This document shows, in pieces, positions 8,022-16,578 of a stretch of 64,000 nucleotides of DNA (positions are counted from its first letter, which is position 1; each line of letters opens with the position of its first letter). A model generated the notes under the pieces. That model had not been told where the DNA came from. It made no database searches and was given only the letters and a program-made list of their open reading frames with translations. The stretch lies in the NCBI GenBank assembly GCA_050732635.1, contig JBOHRE010000002.1:23437-87436 (forward strand), given 5' to 3'. The DNA comes from JBOHRE01 sp050732635. GTDB lineage: Bacteria; Gemmatimonadota; Gemmatimonadetes; Longimicrobiales; RSA9. Both the position numbers and the translations under genes were made by a program.

Positions 8022-8966
8022 TTGCGGGGGGGTTCGGTAGCCGGGCATAGAGAACCGCAGACGTTTGGCGGCGATTCGCTGTGGGCGAGATATGCGTCGT
8101 TGGTCAGGCTGCCACACACGCTGTTCGCGCTGCCGTTCGCCGGGGTGGGTGTGGTCCTCGGTACGCGCGCGGCCCCCGGTCGCTTCGGTTGGTGGGTGGT
8201 TGTGTGGGTCGTTATCGGCTTCACGGCGGCGCGGTTCGCGGCCATGGCATTCAATCGGATCGTGGACCGAAGCTATGACGCACTGAACCCACGCACTGCG
8301 GGTCGTGAGATCCCGAGTGGCCGGCTGACGGCGGGGCAGGCGGCGGTTTCGGTCGCGATCGCCTCGGCCGTGTTCATCGCGGCTGCCTGGCAGCTCAATC
8401 CGCTCTGCGGACTGCTGGCTCCCATCGCGCTGGCGTGGGTGCTGCTCTATTCCTACACGAAGCGATTCACCAGCCTCGCCCACCTCGTGCTGGGGCTGGG
8501 GCTGGGCATCGCTCCGGTGGGCGGCTATCTCGCCGTCACAGGGGCGTGGAGCGAGCCATGGTTCGCTCTCGTCCTGCTCGCGTTCGCCGTCATGCTCTGG
8601 GTCGCCGGCTTCGACGTCATCTACTCTCTGCAGGACGTGCCGTTCGACCGCGTTCAGGGGCTGCATTCGATTCCGGCACGCGTCGGCATCGCCTGGGCGT
8701 TGCGAATCGCGCGCCTCTTCCACGCCCTGGCGGTGGTCCTGCTCGGCACGCTTTGGGTGCTCGGCTGGCTGGATCTCGGTTGGCTGTTCCTCGCCGCGGT
8801 GGCGCTGATGGCGGCAACGCTGCACCTCGGACACACCCACGTCGGCTCGCCCACCGCGTCGGATCTGGACATCGCGCGCATCGATCGGGCGTTCTTCCGT
8901 ACCAACGTGATCGTGTCGAGCAGCTTCTTCGCCCTGACGCTCCTCGACCGCTTGCTGATCGGATGA
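8022..8966 (+). CDS. ubiA: UbiA-family prenyltransferase (quinone biosynthesis)
   Basis: A 314-residue integral membrane enzyme with eight or nine hydrophobic helices. Both Asp-rich substrate motifs are visible: NRIVDRSYDALNPRT near residues 80-95 and DVIYSLQDVPFDR near 200-212; these bind Mg-diphosphate of the polyprenyl donor. It attaches the isoprenoid tail to an aromatic acid. The start is a TTG at 8022 preceded by GGAGGG with good spacing; no ATG or GTG fits. Its stop overlaps the ATG reading into ubiX. Between UbiD and UbiX, it most likely acts in menaquinone synthesis (MqnP-like), although a 4-hydroxybenzoate prenyltransferase role cannot be excluded from sequence alone. Confidence 0.88.
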   Translation: MRGGSVAGHREPQTFGGDSLWARYASLVRLPHTLFALPFAGVGVVLGTRAAPGRFGWWVVVWVVIGFTAARFAAMAFNRIVDRSYDALNPRTAGREIPSGRLTAGQAAVSVAIASAVFIAAAWQLNPLCGLLAPIALAWVLLYSYTKRFTSLAHLVLGLGLGIAPVGGYLAVTGAWSEPWFALVLLAFAVMLWVAGFDVIYSLQDVPFDRVQGLHSIPARVGIAWALRIARLFHALAVVLLGTLWVLGWLDLGWLFLAAVALMAATLHLGHTHVGSPTASDLDIARIDRAFFRTNVIVSSSFFALTLLDRLLIG

Positions 8967-9001
8967 CGGAGACCGGCAAAACGCTCCGGGAGGAGCACCC
9001 A

Positions 9002-9574
9002 GTGACGCTGGCGATCACCGGTGCATCCGGCGCGGCATACGGCGTTCGCTTGCTGCAGGCGTTGAACGCAGCCGGGACGCCCGTCCGACTGATCGTCTCT
9101 CCGACCGGGTGGCGACTCCTGGCGCAGGAGCTCGAAATCGCTGATGAGGCGTCGCTGCGGTCGCACACGGGTGACTGGGCGCGGGTCGTGCGTTACGAGG
9201 ATCGGGACCGTGGCGCGACACCGGCATCCGGATCGGCGCCGTCGCGCGGCATGGTGATCTGTCCCTGCTCGATGGGAACCCTAGCCAGCATCGCACAGGG
9301 CACCACGCGTTCACTGATCGAGCGCGCCGCAGATGTGTGCCTGAAAGAGCGGCGGCCGCTTCTGGTGATACCGCGCGAGACACCCTACTCCGCGATCCAC
9401 CTCGAGAACATGTTGCGGCTCACGCGCGCCGGCGCCGTCGTGCTGCCGGCATCGCCGGGCTTCTATCATCGGCCGACGCGCATCGAGGAGCTCATCGACT
9501 TCGTCGTCGCTCGCGTGCTGGACCACCTGGATGTCGAGCACGCGTTGTCGCGCCCCTGGGCCGGGGGGGAATGA
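9002..9574 (+). CDS. ubiX: UbiX-type flavin prenyltransferase
   Basis: A 190-residue protein of the UbiX/Pad1 family, which attaches dimethylallyl phosphate to FMN to make the prenyl-FMN cofactor for UbiD. The N-terminal FMN-binding motif ITGASGAAYGVRLLQ, the central CPCSMGTLASIAQGT and the late RETPYSAIHLENM are all present. I choose the GTG at 9002 because GGGAGGAG precedes it by six or seven bases and the protein then begins just ahead of the FMN motif as in the family; an ATG at 8963, overlapping the ubiA stop, would add 13 residues. The last four bases overlap the start of the phosphoesterase. Confidence 0.9.
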   Translation: MTLAITGASGAAYGVRLLQALNAAGTPVRLIVSPTGWRLLAQELEIADEASLRSHTGDWARVVRYEDRDRGATPASGSAPSRGMVICPCSMGTLASIAQGTTRSLIERAADVCLKERRPLLVIPRETPYSAIHLENMLRLTRAGAVVLPASPGFYHRPTRIEELIDFVVARVLDHLDVEHALSRPWAGGE

Positions 9575-10041
9575 TCCGGATAGGACTGATCAGCGACACG
9601 CACGGTCTGCTGCGCAACAGCGTGTTCGGTGCCTTCGACGAGGTCGAGCGCATCCTCCACGCGGGCGACATCGGCGATGTTGCGATTCTCGACCAGCTCG
9701 CGCTCCTGGCGCCCGTCAGCGCCGTCTACGGCAACACGGACAGCGCTGAAATCCGTGGCCGCGTGCGCGAGCGCCTTGCGCTGGAGATCGAGGGTCGGCA
9801 TGTCCTGCTGACCCACGGCCACGAGCTCGGCGTGCCCCGGCCGGCCGCGCTACGGGCGGCCTACCCTGAAGCGGACGTCATCGTCTTCGGTCATACGCAT
9901 CGCCGCCTGGAGGACCGCGACGGCGCGAGTCTCGTCGTCAATCCCGGAGCGGCGGGGGCGGCACGTTTCCGGCTCGAGCCGAGCGTCGCGCTACTCGAAC
10001 TCGAGCGCTCGTCGACCCGCGTGCGTTTCGTCGATCTCTGA
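9571..10041 (+). CDS. YfcE/MJ0936-type metallophosphoesterase
   Basis: A 156-residue calcineurin-like phosphoesterase of the small YfcE family. All metal-binding motifs are readable: ISDTHG at the N-terminus, HAGDIGD, GNTD, LLTHGH and FGHTH, which hold two divalent metal ions. Relatives hydrolyse phosphodiesters; the physiological substrate is unknown. ATG overlaps the ubiX stop by four bases (ATGA). It converges on the minus-strand UvrC-like gene with only eight bases between the stops and no visible terminator. Confidence 0.87.
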   Translation: MIRIGLISDTHGLLRNSVFGAFDEVERILHAGDIGDVAILDQLALLAPVSAVYGNTDSAEIRGRVRERLALEIEGRHVLLTHGHELGVPRPAALRAAYPEADVIVFGHTHRRLEDRDGASLVVNPGAAGAARFRLEPSVALLELERSSTRVRFVDL

Positions 10042-10049
10042 GCGGGCCG

Positions 10050-11174
10050 TCATGGCGAGGCGCTGTTGGGCCGCTTCGCATGGCCGAGCCCGGTTCCGGC
10101 GCACGCAGCAGGCAGCGGCACCGTCCGGGCGCGTTCCTCCGGCCGGAACCTGAACCAGCGTGCGACGAGCATCATCTCCGCGACCTGATCGGCGTCGAGA
10201 CGATCCAGGCGCGGGTCCGGCTGTCGCGCAGCACGCCGGAGCTCGCGCTCGGCCGCTCGTCGTTCCGCCGCTGTTCGCACGGGCCCGAACGCGCGCGCGA
10301 CGATCCCCGAGCGGATCACGTAACTGCGCGCTCCATCGAAGCCGTCGACCCGGTACAGAAATGACAGCGAGGCGAGCTCCTGGCGCAGGCGTACGATCTC
10401 GTCGCGCGCATTTGCCAGGCGATCCCAGCGGTCGCGGAGCTGCGCGGCATACTCGTAATGCATGCCAGCGGCAGCAGCCTGCATACGGGCTCGCAGCAGA
10501 TCGAGGGGCGCGTCGCTCATGCCGTTCAGGAACGCGCGAGCCAGCGCGACACGGTCGTGGTAGGTGGCCTCGGTACAGCCGCTCGCGCACGGAGCGAGGC
10601 AGCGCAAGGTTTCGGCACGCCAGCAGCGCGGCGGATCCGGCTGCGTCCTGAACAGCTCGTACTGATCGGCGAAGCGCAGCGCCACGCGGCTCGGACAATC
10701 GGCGAGCTCGAGCAGGTCGTTGAGCTCGCGCACCACCGCGGCAGCGCGCAGACGCCCGCGCACTGGGCCGAAGACGCCACGATTGCGCGGCGTCGGCTGC
10801 GCGACGGCCAGCACGCGGGCGGCCGGCTGCGCACTGATCTGCAGGAACGCCAGGCCGGGCTGGTTCTTCTGGTGCACGTTTAGCGGCGGCCGAAAGCGTC
10901 GGATCAGGCGAAGCTCCTCGAGTAGCGCCGCGAACTCGTCGTTCACGTAGGTCCAGGCGATGCGCTCGGTGTGCGTGATGATCTCGGAAGCCTTCTGGTC
11001 GGCTGGCGCGCACAGGTATGACAGCAAACGTGACCGGACGCGGATGGACTTGCCGACGTAAAGCACCATTCCGGCCGGGCCGAGCATGCGGTATACGGCG
11101 GGCCGGTTCTCGGCATGGGTGCGCACCTGCTCGCGCAGCGCGGCGCGCTGCCCCACACCGGTCAACGCTGGCAT
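10050..11174 (-). CDS. UvrC-like protein with GIY-YIG nuclease domain, lacking the C-terminal nuclease
   Basis: A 374-residue protein matching only the N-terminal half of UvrC. Residues 25-100 are a GIY-YIG domain (AVYRMLGPAGMVLYVGKS and the conserved NDEFAALLEELRLIRRF). A cysteine cluster follows at residues 184, 192, 196 and 200 (CWRAETLRCLAPCASGC), matching the region where UvrC holds an iron-sulfur cluster. A UVR-like motif (LRARMQAAAAGMHYEYAAQL) lies near residue 230. The RNase H-like 5' nuclease and HhH domains of full UvrC are absent. It could act like Cho, making a 3' incision in damaged DNA. ATG overlaps the 3' end of fpg by 13 bases, so both repair genes are co-expressed. Confidence 0.8.
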   Translation of the reverse strand: MPALTGVGQRAALREQVRTHAENRPAVYRMLGPAGMVLYVGKSIRVRSRLLSYLCAPADQKASEIITHTERIAWTYVNDEFAALLEELRLIRRFRPPLNVHQKNQPGLAFLQISAQPAARVLAVAQPTPRNRGVFGPVRGRLRAAAVVRELNDLLELADCPSRVALRFADQYELFRTQPDPPRCWRAETLRCLAPCASGCTEATYHDRVALARAFLNGMSDAPLDLLRARMQAAAAGMHYEYAAQLRDRWDRLANARDEIVRLRQELASLSFLYRVDGFDGARSYVIRSGIVARAFGPVRTAAERRAAERELRRAARQPDPRLDRLDADQVAEMMLVARWFRFRPEERARTVPLPAACAGTGLGHAKRPNSASP

Positions 11175-11986
11175 TGCGGGCAGTAGAAGGCGGAGCGGTT
11201 CGAGAGTACCGCGCGCTTGATTGCGGTGCCGCAGGTCGTGCAGGGCTGTCCCGCGCGGTCGTAGACGCGTAACCGAGGCTCGTAGCCGCCGGGGTCACCC
11301 TGCGCGTCGCGGTAGTCACGGAACGTCGTGCCGCGCGCGCCGATCGCCTCAGCGAGCACCTCTCGCAGCGTCTCGCGCAGCCGCCGCGTATCCTCGCGGC
11401 GCAGTGTGTTCGCGCGCCGGCTCGGCCGGACGCCGGCCCGAAACAGCGCCTCGTTCGCGTAGATGTTGCCGATCCCGGCGACGCGACGTTGATCGAGCAG
11501 CCAGTTGCGGATGGGCGAGCGCGACGTGCGGGTCAACGCATGCAGTCGTTCGGGCGTGAATTCGTCCTCGAGCGGTTCGACGCCCAGCTCCGTGGTTCGC
11601 AGCGCCCAATCGCCGGGCGTGTACACATCGACGCGCCCGAATCGGCGCACGTCATCGAACAGCAGCTCGGTCTCGTTGTCGAGCTGAAAGCGCACGGTCA
11701 CGTGAGCCATGCCGGCGGCGGCCGGTGCGTCGGAGGTGAGCAGGCGACCGGTCATGCCGAGGTTGAACGCCAACACGGGCCCTTCCGCCAGCCGGAGCAG
11801 GACATTCTTGCCGCGGCGCTCCACGGCGGCGAGCGTGGCGCCTGCGACCGCATCATGCAGCCGCTCGGGATCCGTGGTACGGCCCAACACGTCCGGGTGG
11901 CGAACCGCGACGCTCAGGATGCGGCGGCCCAGTAGTCTGGGTCGCAGGTCGCGGACGATCGTCTCGGCTTCGGGCAGCTCCGGCAT
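11162..11986 (-). CDS. mutM: Formamidopyrimidine-DNA glycosylase
   Basis: A 274-residue base-excision repair enzyme that removes oxidised purines such as 8-oxoguanine and cleaves the abasic site. The N-terminus is PELPEAETI, giving the catalytic proline and glutamate; the H2TH region (RNWLLDQRRVAGIGNIYANE) contains the conserved binding loop; the C-terminal zinc finger has CTTCGTAIKR and CPQCQR. Length is standard. It starts three bases after the purD stop and overlaps the UvrC-like gene, so purD, fpg and the nuclease form one unit. Confidence 0.95.
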   Translation of the reverse strand: MPELPEAETIVRDLRPRLLGRRILSVAVRHPDVLGRTTDPERLHDAVAGATLAAVERRGKNVLLRLAEGPVLAFNLGMTGRLLTSDAPAAAGMAHVTVRFQLDNETELLFDDVRRFGRVDVYTPGDWALRTTELGVEPLEDEFTPERLHALTRTSRSPIRNWLLDQRRVAGIGNIYANEALFRAGVRPSRRANTLRREDTRRLRETLREVLAEAIGARGTTFRDYRDAQGDPGGYEPRLRVYDRAGQPCTTCGTAIKRAVLSNRSAFYCPQCQR

Positions 11987-11989
11987 CGC

Positions 11990-13270
11990 TCACTGCGCGA
12001 CGAGTGCTCGCCAACCGATGTCCTGGCGATAGTGGCGTCCCTCGAACCGAATCGCCGCCGCGGCGGCGCGGCTTCGGCTCGCCGCCTCGGCCAGCGTTGG
12101 AGCCAGCGCGGTCACCGACAGCACGCGACCGCCAGCGGTGACCAGCCGGCCCTGCTCGTCACGCTTCGTGCCCGCGTGAAAGACGACTACGTCCTCGGCC
12201 GTTTCCACGTCTTCGGGAATTCGAATCGGCTTACCTGTGTCGTAGTGCCCGGGATATCCGCGCGAAGCCAGCACCGTGGTCAGCGCGGCCCCCGGCCTCC
12301 AGCGCATGGGCTCAGCAGGGAGCGGCTCGCCTCGGGCGATCGAAAGCATCGGCTCCAGGAGCGACGACTTCAGCAGGGGCAGGAGCGCCTGCGTTTCCGG
12401 ATCGCCGAAGCGAGCATTGAACTCGATCACCACGGGTCCGGCCGCCGTTTCCATGAGACCGGCGTACAGCAAGCCCGTGAACGGGCAGCCATCGTCACGC
12501 AGCGCCGCGAGCGTAGGGAGGAACACACGCTCGCGGACGCTGTCCAGGAAATCGGCGGCGAGCCGCGCCACCGGAGCGTAGGCGCCCATGCCGCCCGTGT
12601 TGGGTCCGGTCTCGGCCTCGCCCACACGCTTGTGGTCCTGCGCCGGAAGCAGCGGCAGGACGCCGTGCCCGTCCGTCAGGGCGAAAACGGACACCTCCTC
12701 GCCTTCGAGCCGCTCCTCGATCACGATCTCGGCGCCCGCCTCGCCGAAGTCGCCGCGGACCAGCATTGCCCGGCTCGCCATGACCGCATCCTCGGGCGTG
12801 TCACAGATCACGGCGCCCTTGCCCGCGGCGAGCCCGGAGGCCTTCACCACCAACGGTCGATCCTGCGCCCGGATGTAGGCCTCGGCCGCAGTGGCTTCGG
12901 TAAATGTACGGTATCCGGCGGTGGGCACGCCAGCCCGCGCCATGAGCTCCTTGGCGTAGGCCTTCGACGCTTCGATCGCGCTGGCGGCGCGGGTCGGGCC
13001 GAAGACAGGGATGCCATGGCGGGTCAGGACATCGACGATACCGGCGGCCAAGGGCGCCTCGGGACCGATCACCACGAGGTCGACGCGCTGGTTTTCAGCC
13101 CACCCGGCGATCGGCTGCAGCTCGGTGACGTCGAGGGGGAGGGCCCGGGCAAGGCCGTGTGTGCCGCCGTTGCCTCGGGTGACGAACAGCTCGGCGTCCG
13201 GCGCATCGCGGCGCAGCTTCCAGAGCAGGGCGTGCTCGCGACCGCCGTTGCCGACCACCAGAACTTTCAT
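11990..13270 (-). CDS. purD: Phosphoribosylamine-glycine ligase
   Basis: A 426-residue ATP-grasp enzyme for the second step of purine synthesis (phosphoribosylamine + glycine + ATP to GAR). N-terminal VLVVGNGGREHALLWKL, the ATP-grasp core KASGLAAGKGA, the loop GPNTGGMGAYAP and the metal-binding EFNARFGDPETQ are all intact. Length is normal. It is preceded on the minus strand by the M48 peptidase with a 98-base gap and followed closely by fpg. No other pur gene is in the window. Confidence 0.96.
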   Translation of the reverse strand: MKVLVVGNGGREHALLWKLRRDAPDAELFVTRGNGGTHGLARALPLDVTELQPIAGWAENQRVDLVVIGPEAPLAAGIVDVLTRHGIPVFGPTRAASAIEASKAYAKELMARAGVPTAGYRTFTEATAAEAYIRAQDRPLVVKASGLAAGKGAVICDTPEDAVMASRAMLVRGDFGEAGAEIVIEERLEGEEVSVFALTDGHGVLPLLPAQDHKRVGEAETGPNTGGMGAYAPVARLAADFLDSVRERVFLPTLAALRDDGCPFTGLLYAGLMETAAGPVVIEFNARFGDPETQALLPLLKSSLLEPMLSIARGEPLPAEPMRWRPGAALTTVLASRGYPGHYDTGKPIRIPEDVETAEDVVVFHAGTKRDEQGRLVTAGGRVLSVTALAPTLAEAASRSRAAAAAIRFEGRHYRQDIGWRALVAQ

Positions 13271-13368
13271 GCGAGCGGGACCGGGAAGGGAAGCGGGATC
13301 GCGCGCGACGCTCCCATGGTGCGGCTCGGTCGGCGATCGCGCAAACCGCCGCGGCGGATGTCCGGATT

Positions 13369-14346
13369 CTACGTTTTCCAGCCGTCGGTGAAGGCGTCGC
13401 GCATGCGGCGCGCGGCATCGCCGACGTGTGACGCAAAGGAGCCGGCATCCTCGGCGTACGCGCGGGCGGCGGAGGCCATATCCTGCGTGTAGGGACTGCG
13501 TTCATCGCCGCGGCGGCGATACTCGCCGCGGAGCACGCGGTCGTACTGGCCCTCCTGGATCCAGTCGCGGAGTTCCGCCACGCGCAGAACCGGGAAGGGG
13601 TGCGTGGCGAGGAGCAGGTTGAGGACCTTGAAGACGGAATCGGCGACGTCGCCGCTCTCGCGATACTCTTCGGCCTGTCGCATGAACTCGCCGAGGTCGA
13701 GCTCATCGGCGTTGCCGCCACCGGCGAGCTTCATGAACGTCCACATTGCGGCGTCGGGTTTCTGCGAGGCGAGCAGCCCGGCGCGGTCAGCAGACAGCTC
13801 GCTCTTGCGGCTCCACTCGAGAAGCCCGATGAGCACGCCTCTGGCGGCCAGTCCGACGATCGGGAATCCGGCGGTGGCCAGGCGCAGCAGCAGCACCATC
13901 ATGGTGCGGTAGAGGACATGCCCCGACATGATGTGGCCGAGCTCGTGGCCGAGCAGGAAGATGAGTTCCTCATCAGCCAGCAGGCGGACCGATCCGGAGT
14001 TGAGGATGATGAACGGCTGAGCCATCCCGTAGGCGCCAGCATTGACGATCGGCGTTTGCGATACGAAGAGCGGATGGTGCGGCGTGTCCATGGTGCGCAG
14101 CACGTCCTGATAGTGGGCGTGCAGCTTGGGGAATTGGCGTTCGCTGACGCGCACGGCATTCGCCTGGAACGCCAGGCGGATCGGCTTCTCGCCGAAGAAG
14201 CCGAACAGCTTGCGCAGCACCTCGTCGAAGGCCGGAATCCTGCGCAGCGCCGCCAGTGCGGCGCGGTCGGCCGGATGTTCCCAGGATTCGGCGCTGATGT
14301 CGTGGAGAATGAGGCGGCCGTCGTGCCGCTCGAGTGATTCGGGCAT
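13369..14346 (-). CDS. M48-family zinc metallopeptidase, membrane-associated
   Basis: A 325-residue peptidase. The zinc motif HELGH lies near residue 134 within LIFLLGHELGHIMSGH, with the third ligand Glu in RKSELSADRAGL. Between them are hydrophobic stretches (MMVLLLRLATAGFPIVGLAA) that could cross or associate with the membrane, as in HtpX/M48 relatives. The C-terminal 80 residues are charged and probably helical, without a known motif. It sits between the trans-sulfuration enzyme and purD. A role in protein quality control is possible but not shown. Confidence 0.82.
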   Translation of the reverse strand: MPESLERHDGRLILHDISAESWEHPADRAALAALRRIPAFDEVLRKLFGFFGEKPIRLAFQANAVRVSERQFPKLHAHYQDVLRTMDTPHHPLFVSQTPIVNAGAYGMAQPFIILNSGSVRLLADEELIFLLGHELGHIMSGHVLYRTMMVLLLRLATAGFPIVGLAARGVLIGLLEWSRKSELSADRAGLLASQKPDAAMWTFMKLAGGGNADELDLGEFMRQAEEYRESGDVADSVFKVLNLLLATHPFPVLRVAELRDWIQEGQYDRVLRGEYRRRGDERSPYTQDMASAARAYAEDAGSFASHVGDAARRMRDAFTDGWKT

Positions 14347-14361
14347 GGGACTCCGGGTGTT

Positions 14362-14393
14362 GGCGTTGGCGGCCGTACGGCTGCGCCGACGCC
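14362..14393. repeat. GC-rich inverted repeat (hairpin) between two minus-strand genes
   Basis: GGCGTTGGCG at 14362-14371 pairs with CGCCGACGCC at 14384-14393 (one G-T pair), and the loop itself contains the palindrome GCCGTACGGC. It fills the 62-base gap between the trans-sulfuration gene and the M48 gene. There is no adenine run on the side expected for a minus-strand terminator, so its role is open. Confidence 0.6.
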
Positions 14394-14408
14394 CTGGTTT
14401 CGTGTTTC

Positions 14409-15566
14409 CTAGGCTCGCAGCGCCTGGTCGAGATCCGCGATCAGATCCTCGGCGTCCTCGATACCGACCGAGAGTCGCACGAGCCCATCGGTGATCCCCA
14501 TCGCCTCACGCCGCTCCCTGGCGACGGACGCGTGCGTCATGATTGCCGGGTGCCCGATCAGGCTTTCGACGCCGCCGAGGCTCTCCGCCATGGCGAAGAG
14601 GCGCACGTGTTCGATGAGCCGCCGTGCCCGCTCGAGCGAACCCATTTCCAGGCTCAGCATGCCGGTAAAGCCGCACATCTGCGACTTCGCCAGCGCGTGC
14701 TGCGGGTGCGAGGCCAGCCCGGGGTAGTAGACGTGCTCGACGCCGTCGTGCTGCTCGAGGAACTCGGCGATGCGCTGCCCGTTGGCGTTGTGCTGCTGCA
14801 TGCGGACATGGAGCGTCTTGGTGCCGCGCAGCACGAGCCAGCAATCCATCGGGCCGGGTACGGCGCCGGCGGCCTTCTGCAGGAACCGCAGCTCATCGGC
14901 GATGCCGTCGTGGTTCGTGACGACGATGCCGCCGATGACGTCGGAGTGGCCGTTCAGGTATTTCGTGCTCGAGTGAACGACGAGGTCCGCGCCGAGCTCG
15001 AGGGGCCGCTGGTTGTACGGTGAAGCGAAGGTGTTGTCGACGCACAGCTGGATGCCCGCTTCGCGCGCGATCTGCGCAGCGCCGCGTAGATCGGTGATGC
15101 GCATCATCGGATTCGTCGGCGTCTCGAGATGGAGCAGTCGCGTCCGCGGGCGTAGTGCGCGACGCACATTGTCGAGGTCGCGCGAGTCGACGAAACTGAA
15201 CTCGAGTCCGAGGCGGCTCAAGACGTGTTGGAACATGCGCGTCGTGCCGCCGTAGGTGTTCTCCTCGGTGACCACATGATCGCCGGCGGAGAGTCGCTTC
15301 ACCACGGCTTCGATGGCGGCCAGGCCGCTGGCGAAGGCAATGCCGTGCCTGCCGAGCTCGAGGGCCGCAATGTTGCGCTCCAAGGCTTCGCGCGTGGGAT
15401 TCTGTACGCGCGCGTACTCGTAACCGGCGCGAGGCTTGCCCAGAGCCTCCTGCACGTACGTCGAGGTCTGGTAGATCGGCGGCATGATCGCGCCGGTGGT
15501 GGGATCCGGCGCCTGTCCCGCATGGACGGCGCGGGTGCCGAAGCGCTGGCGGGTCTGATCATTCAT
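14409..15566 (-). CDS. Trans-sulfuration PLP enzyme (cystathionine gamma-synthase/lyase family)
   Basis: A 385-residue fold-type I PLP enzyme of the Cys/Met metabolism family. The lysine that holds PLP is in VVHSSTKYLNGHSD; other family marks are YEYARVQNPTREALE (phosphate-binding from the neighbouring subunit), FASGLAAIEAV, and SLGGVESLIGHPAIMTHAS near the C-terminus. It may be cystathionine gamma-synthase, beta- or gamma-lyase or O-succinylhomoserine sulfhydrylase; these cannot be told apart by eye. ATG at 15566 is chosen over a GTG eight codons upstream, which has no ribosome-binding site. It is divergent from the hydrolase gene with a 43-base gap. Confidence 0.9.
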   Translation of the reverse strand: MNDQTRQRFGTRAVHAGQAPDPTTGAIMPPIYQTSTYVQEALGKPRAGYEYARVQNPTREALERNIAALELGRHGIAFASGLAAIEAVVKRLSAGDHVVTEENTYGGTTRMFQHVLSRLGLEFSFVDSRDLDNVRRALRPRTRLLHLETPTNPMMRITDLRGAAQIAREAGIQLCVDNTFASPYNQRPLELGADLVVHSSTKYLNGHSDVIGGIVVTNHDGIADELRFLQKAAGAVPGPMDCWLVLRGTKTLHVRMQQHNANGQRIAEFLEQHDGVEHVYYPGLASHPQHALAKSQMCGFTGMLSLEMGSLERARRLIEHVRLFAMAESLGGVESLIGHPAIMTHASVARERREAMGITDGLVRLSVGIEDAEDLIADLDQALRA

Positions 15567-15609
15567 GCGTCCGTCCGGATGAAGTTGCACGGCGAAGAAT
15601 AGGGGCCGA

Positions 15610-16470
15610 ATGGAGAACGGGGCAAAGTCGGGCGACGCGACCGGAGCCGGCCCAGGGCTCGCACACGAGGTCGTGATCGCCGAGCAGTCCAGCCCGCTGC
15701 AGTGGGTGTACTTCCTTCACGGCATCTTCGGCGCGGGTCGCAACTGGGGCACGGTGGCGCGGCGTCTGGTCGAGGCGCGGCGGGACGTGGGCGCGGTGCT
15801 CGTCGATCTCCGCGAGCACGGCGGCTCGCGCGGCTTCGAGCCGCCCCACACCGTGACCGCGGCTGCCGGGGACCTCTGCAGGCTCGTGACGGCCACGGGC
15901 CGAGCGCCCACGGCCGTGGTCGCTCATTCGTTCGGCGGCAAGGTCGCGCTCGCCTACACACGCGCGTGCGCGCAGGCACCTGATCAGCTCTGGCTGGTGG
16001 ATGCGACGCCCGCTGCGCGCCCGGAGCCGAGCGGAGACGCCTGGACGCTGCTCGGCATACTCCGCTCGCTGCCGGACGAGTTCGAGAGCCGCGACGCGTT
16101 GATCGACGCGCTGGGCGAGCACGGCACGGCCCGGCCCGTGGCACAGTGGATCGCGACGAACCTGGAGCGCGTCGAGCGGGATGGCGGCGCGACCTACCGC
16201 TGGCGCTTCGACCTCGACGCGCTGGAATCGCTGCTGCGTGATTTCTTTCGCGAAGACCTCACCGGTATCGCCGAAGATCCGCCATCCGGTCTGGAGGTGC
16301 ACGTCATTCGGGCATCGACGTCGAGCGTGCTCGATGAGGACACGCTCGACCGCCTGGAACGCGCGGCTGCGGCGTCGCCCCGCGTCCACCTCCACCGCGT
16401 CGAGGGCGGACACTGGCTGAACCTGGACAACCCTGACGCGCTGCTGGAGCTGCTCATCGGCTCCGTGTAA
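15610..16470 (+). CDS. Alpha/beta-fold hydrolase
   Basis: A 286-residue serine hydrolase. The oxyanion loop FLHGIFGAGRNW, nucleophile elbow VAHSFGGK (Ser within H-S-F-G) and catalytic His in VEGGHWLNLDNP are visible; an Asp following the sixth strand is likely near the HVIRAS stretch. The arrangement resembles YbfF/abhydrolase esterases acting on small acyl or thioester substrates. The substrate is unknown. It is the first gene of a plus-strand run and is followed by a separate promoter for glmM. Confidence 0.8.
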   Translation: MENGAKSGDATGAGPGLAHEVVIAEQSSPLQWVYFLHGIFGAGRNWGTVARRLVEARRDVGAVLVDLREHGGSRGFEPPHTVTAAAGDLCRLVTATGRAPTAVVAHSFGGKVALAYTRACAQAPDQLWLVDATPAARPEPSGDAWTLLGILRSLPDEFESRDALIDALGEHGTARPVAQWIATNLERVERDGGATYRWRFDLDALESLLRDFFREDLTGIAEDPPSGLEVHVIRASTSSVLDEDTLDRLERAAAASPRVHLHRVEGGHWLNLDNPDALLELLIGSV

Positions 16471-16506
16471 CACGCGAGCTGCAGTCCGCGACAACCGGAG
16501 CGTGCG

Positions 16507-16536
16507 TTGACACCGCTGAATGGCGCGCTCTAGCAT
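16507..16536 (+). promoter_or_regulatory. Putative sigma-70-type promoter of glmM
   Basis: A perfect TTGACA at 16507-16512, 18-base spacer, TAGCAT at 16531-16536. The start would be about 36 bases before the glmM TTG codon. Confidence 0.6.
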
Positions 16537-16578
16537 GGCGCCTGGCGACCGCTCGCAGGCGGGCAGGGGAGAGGACGA

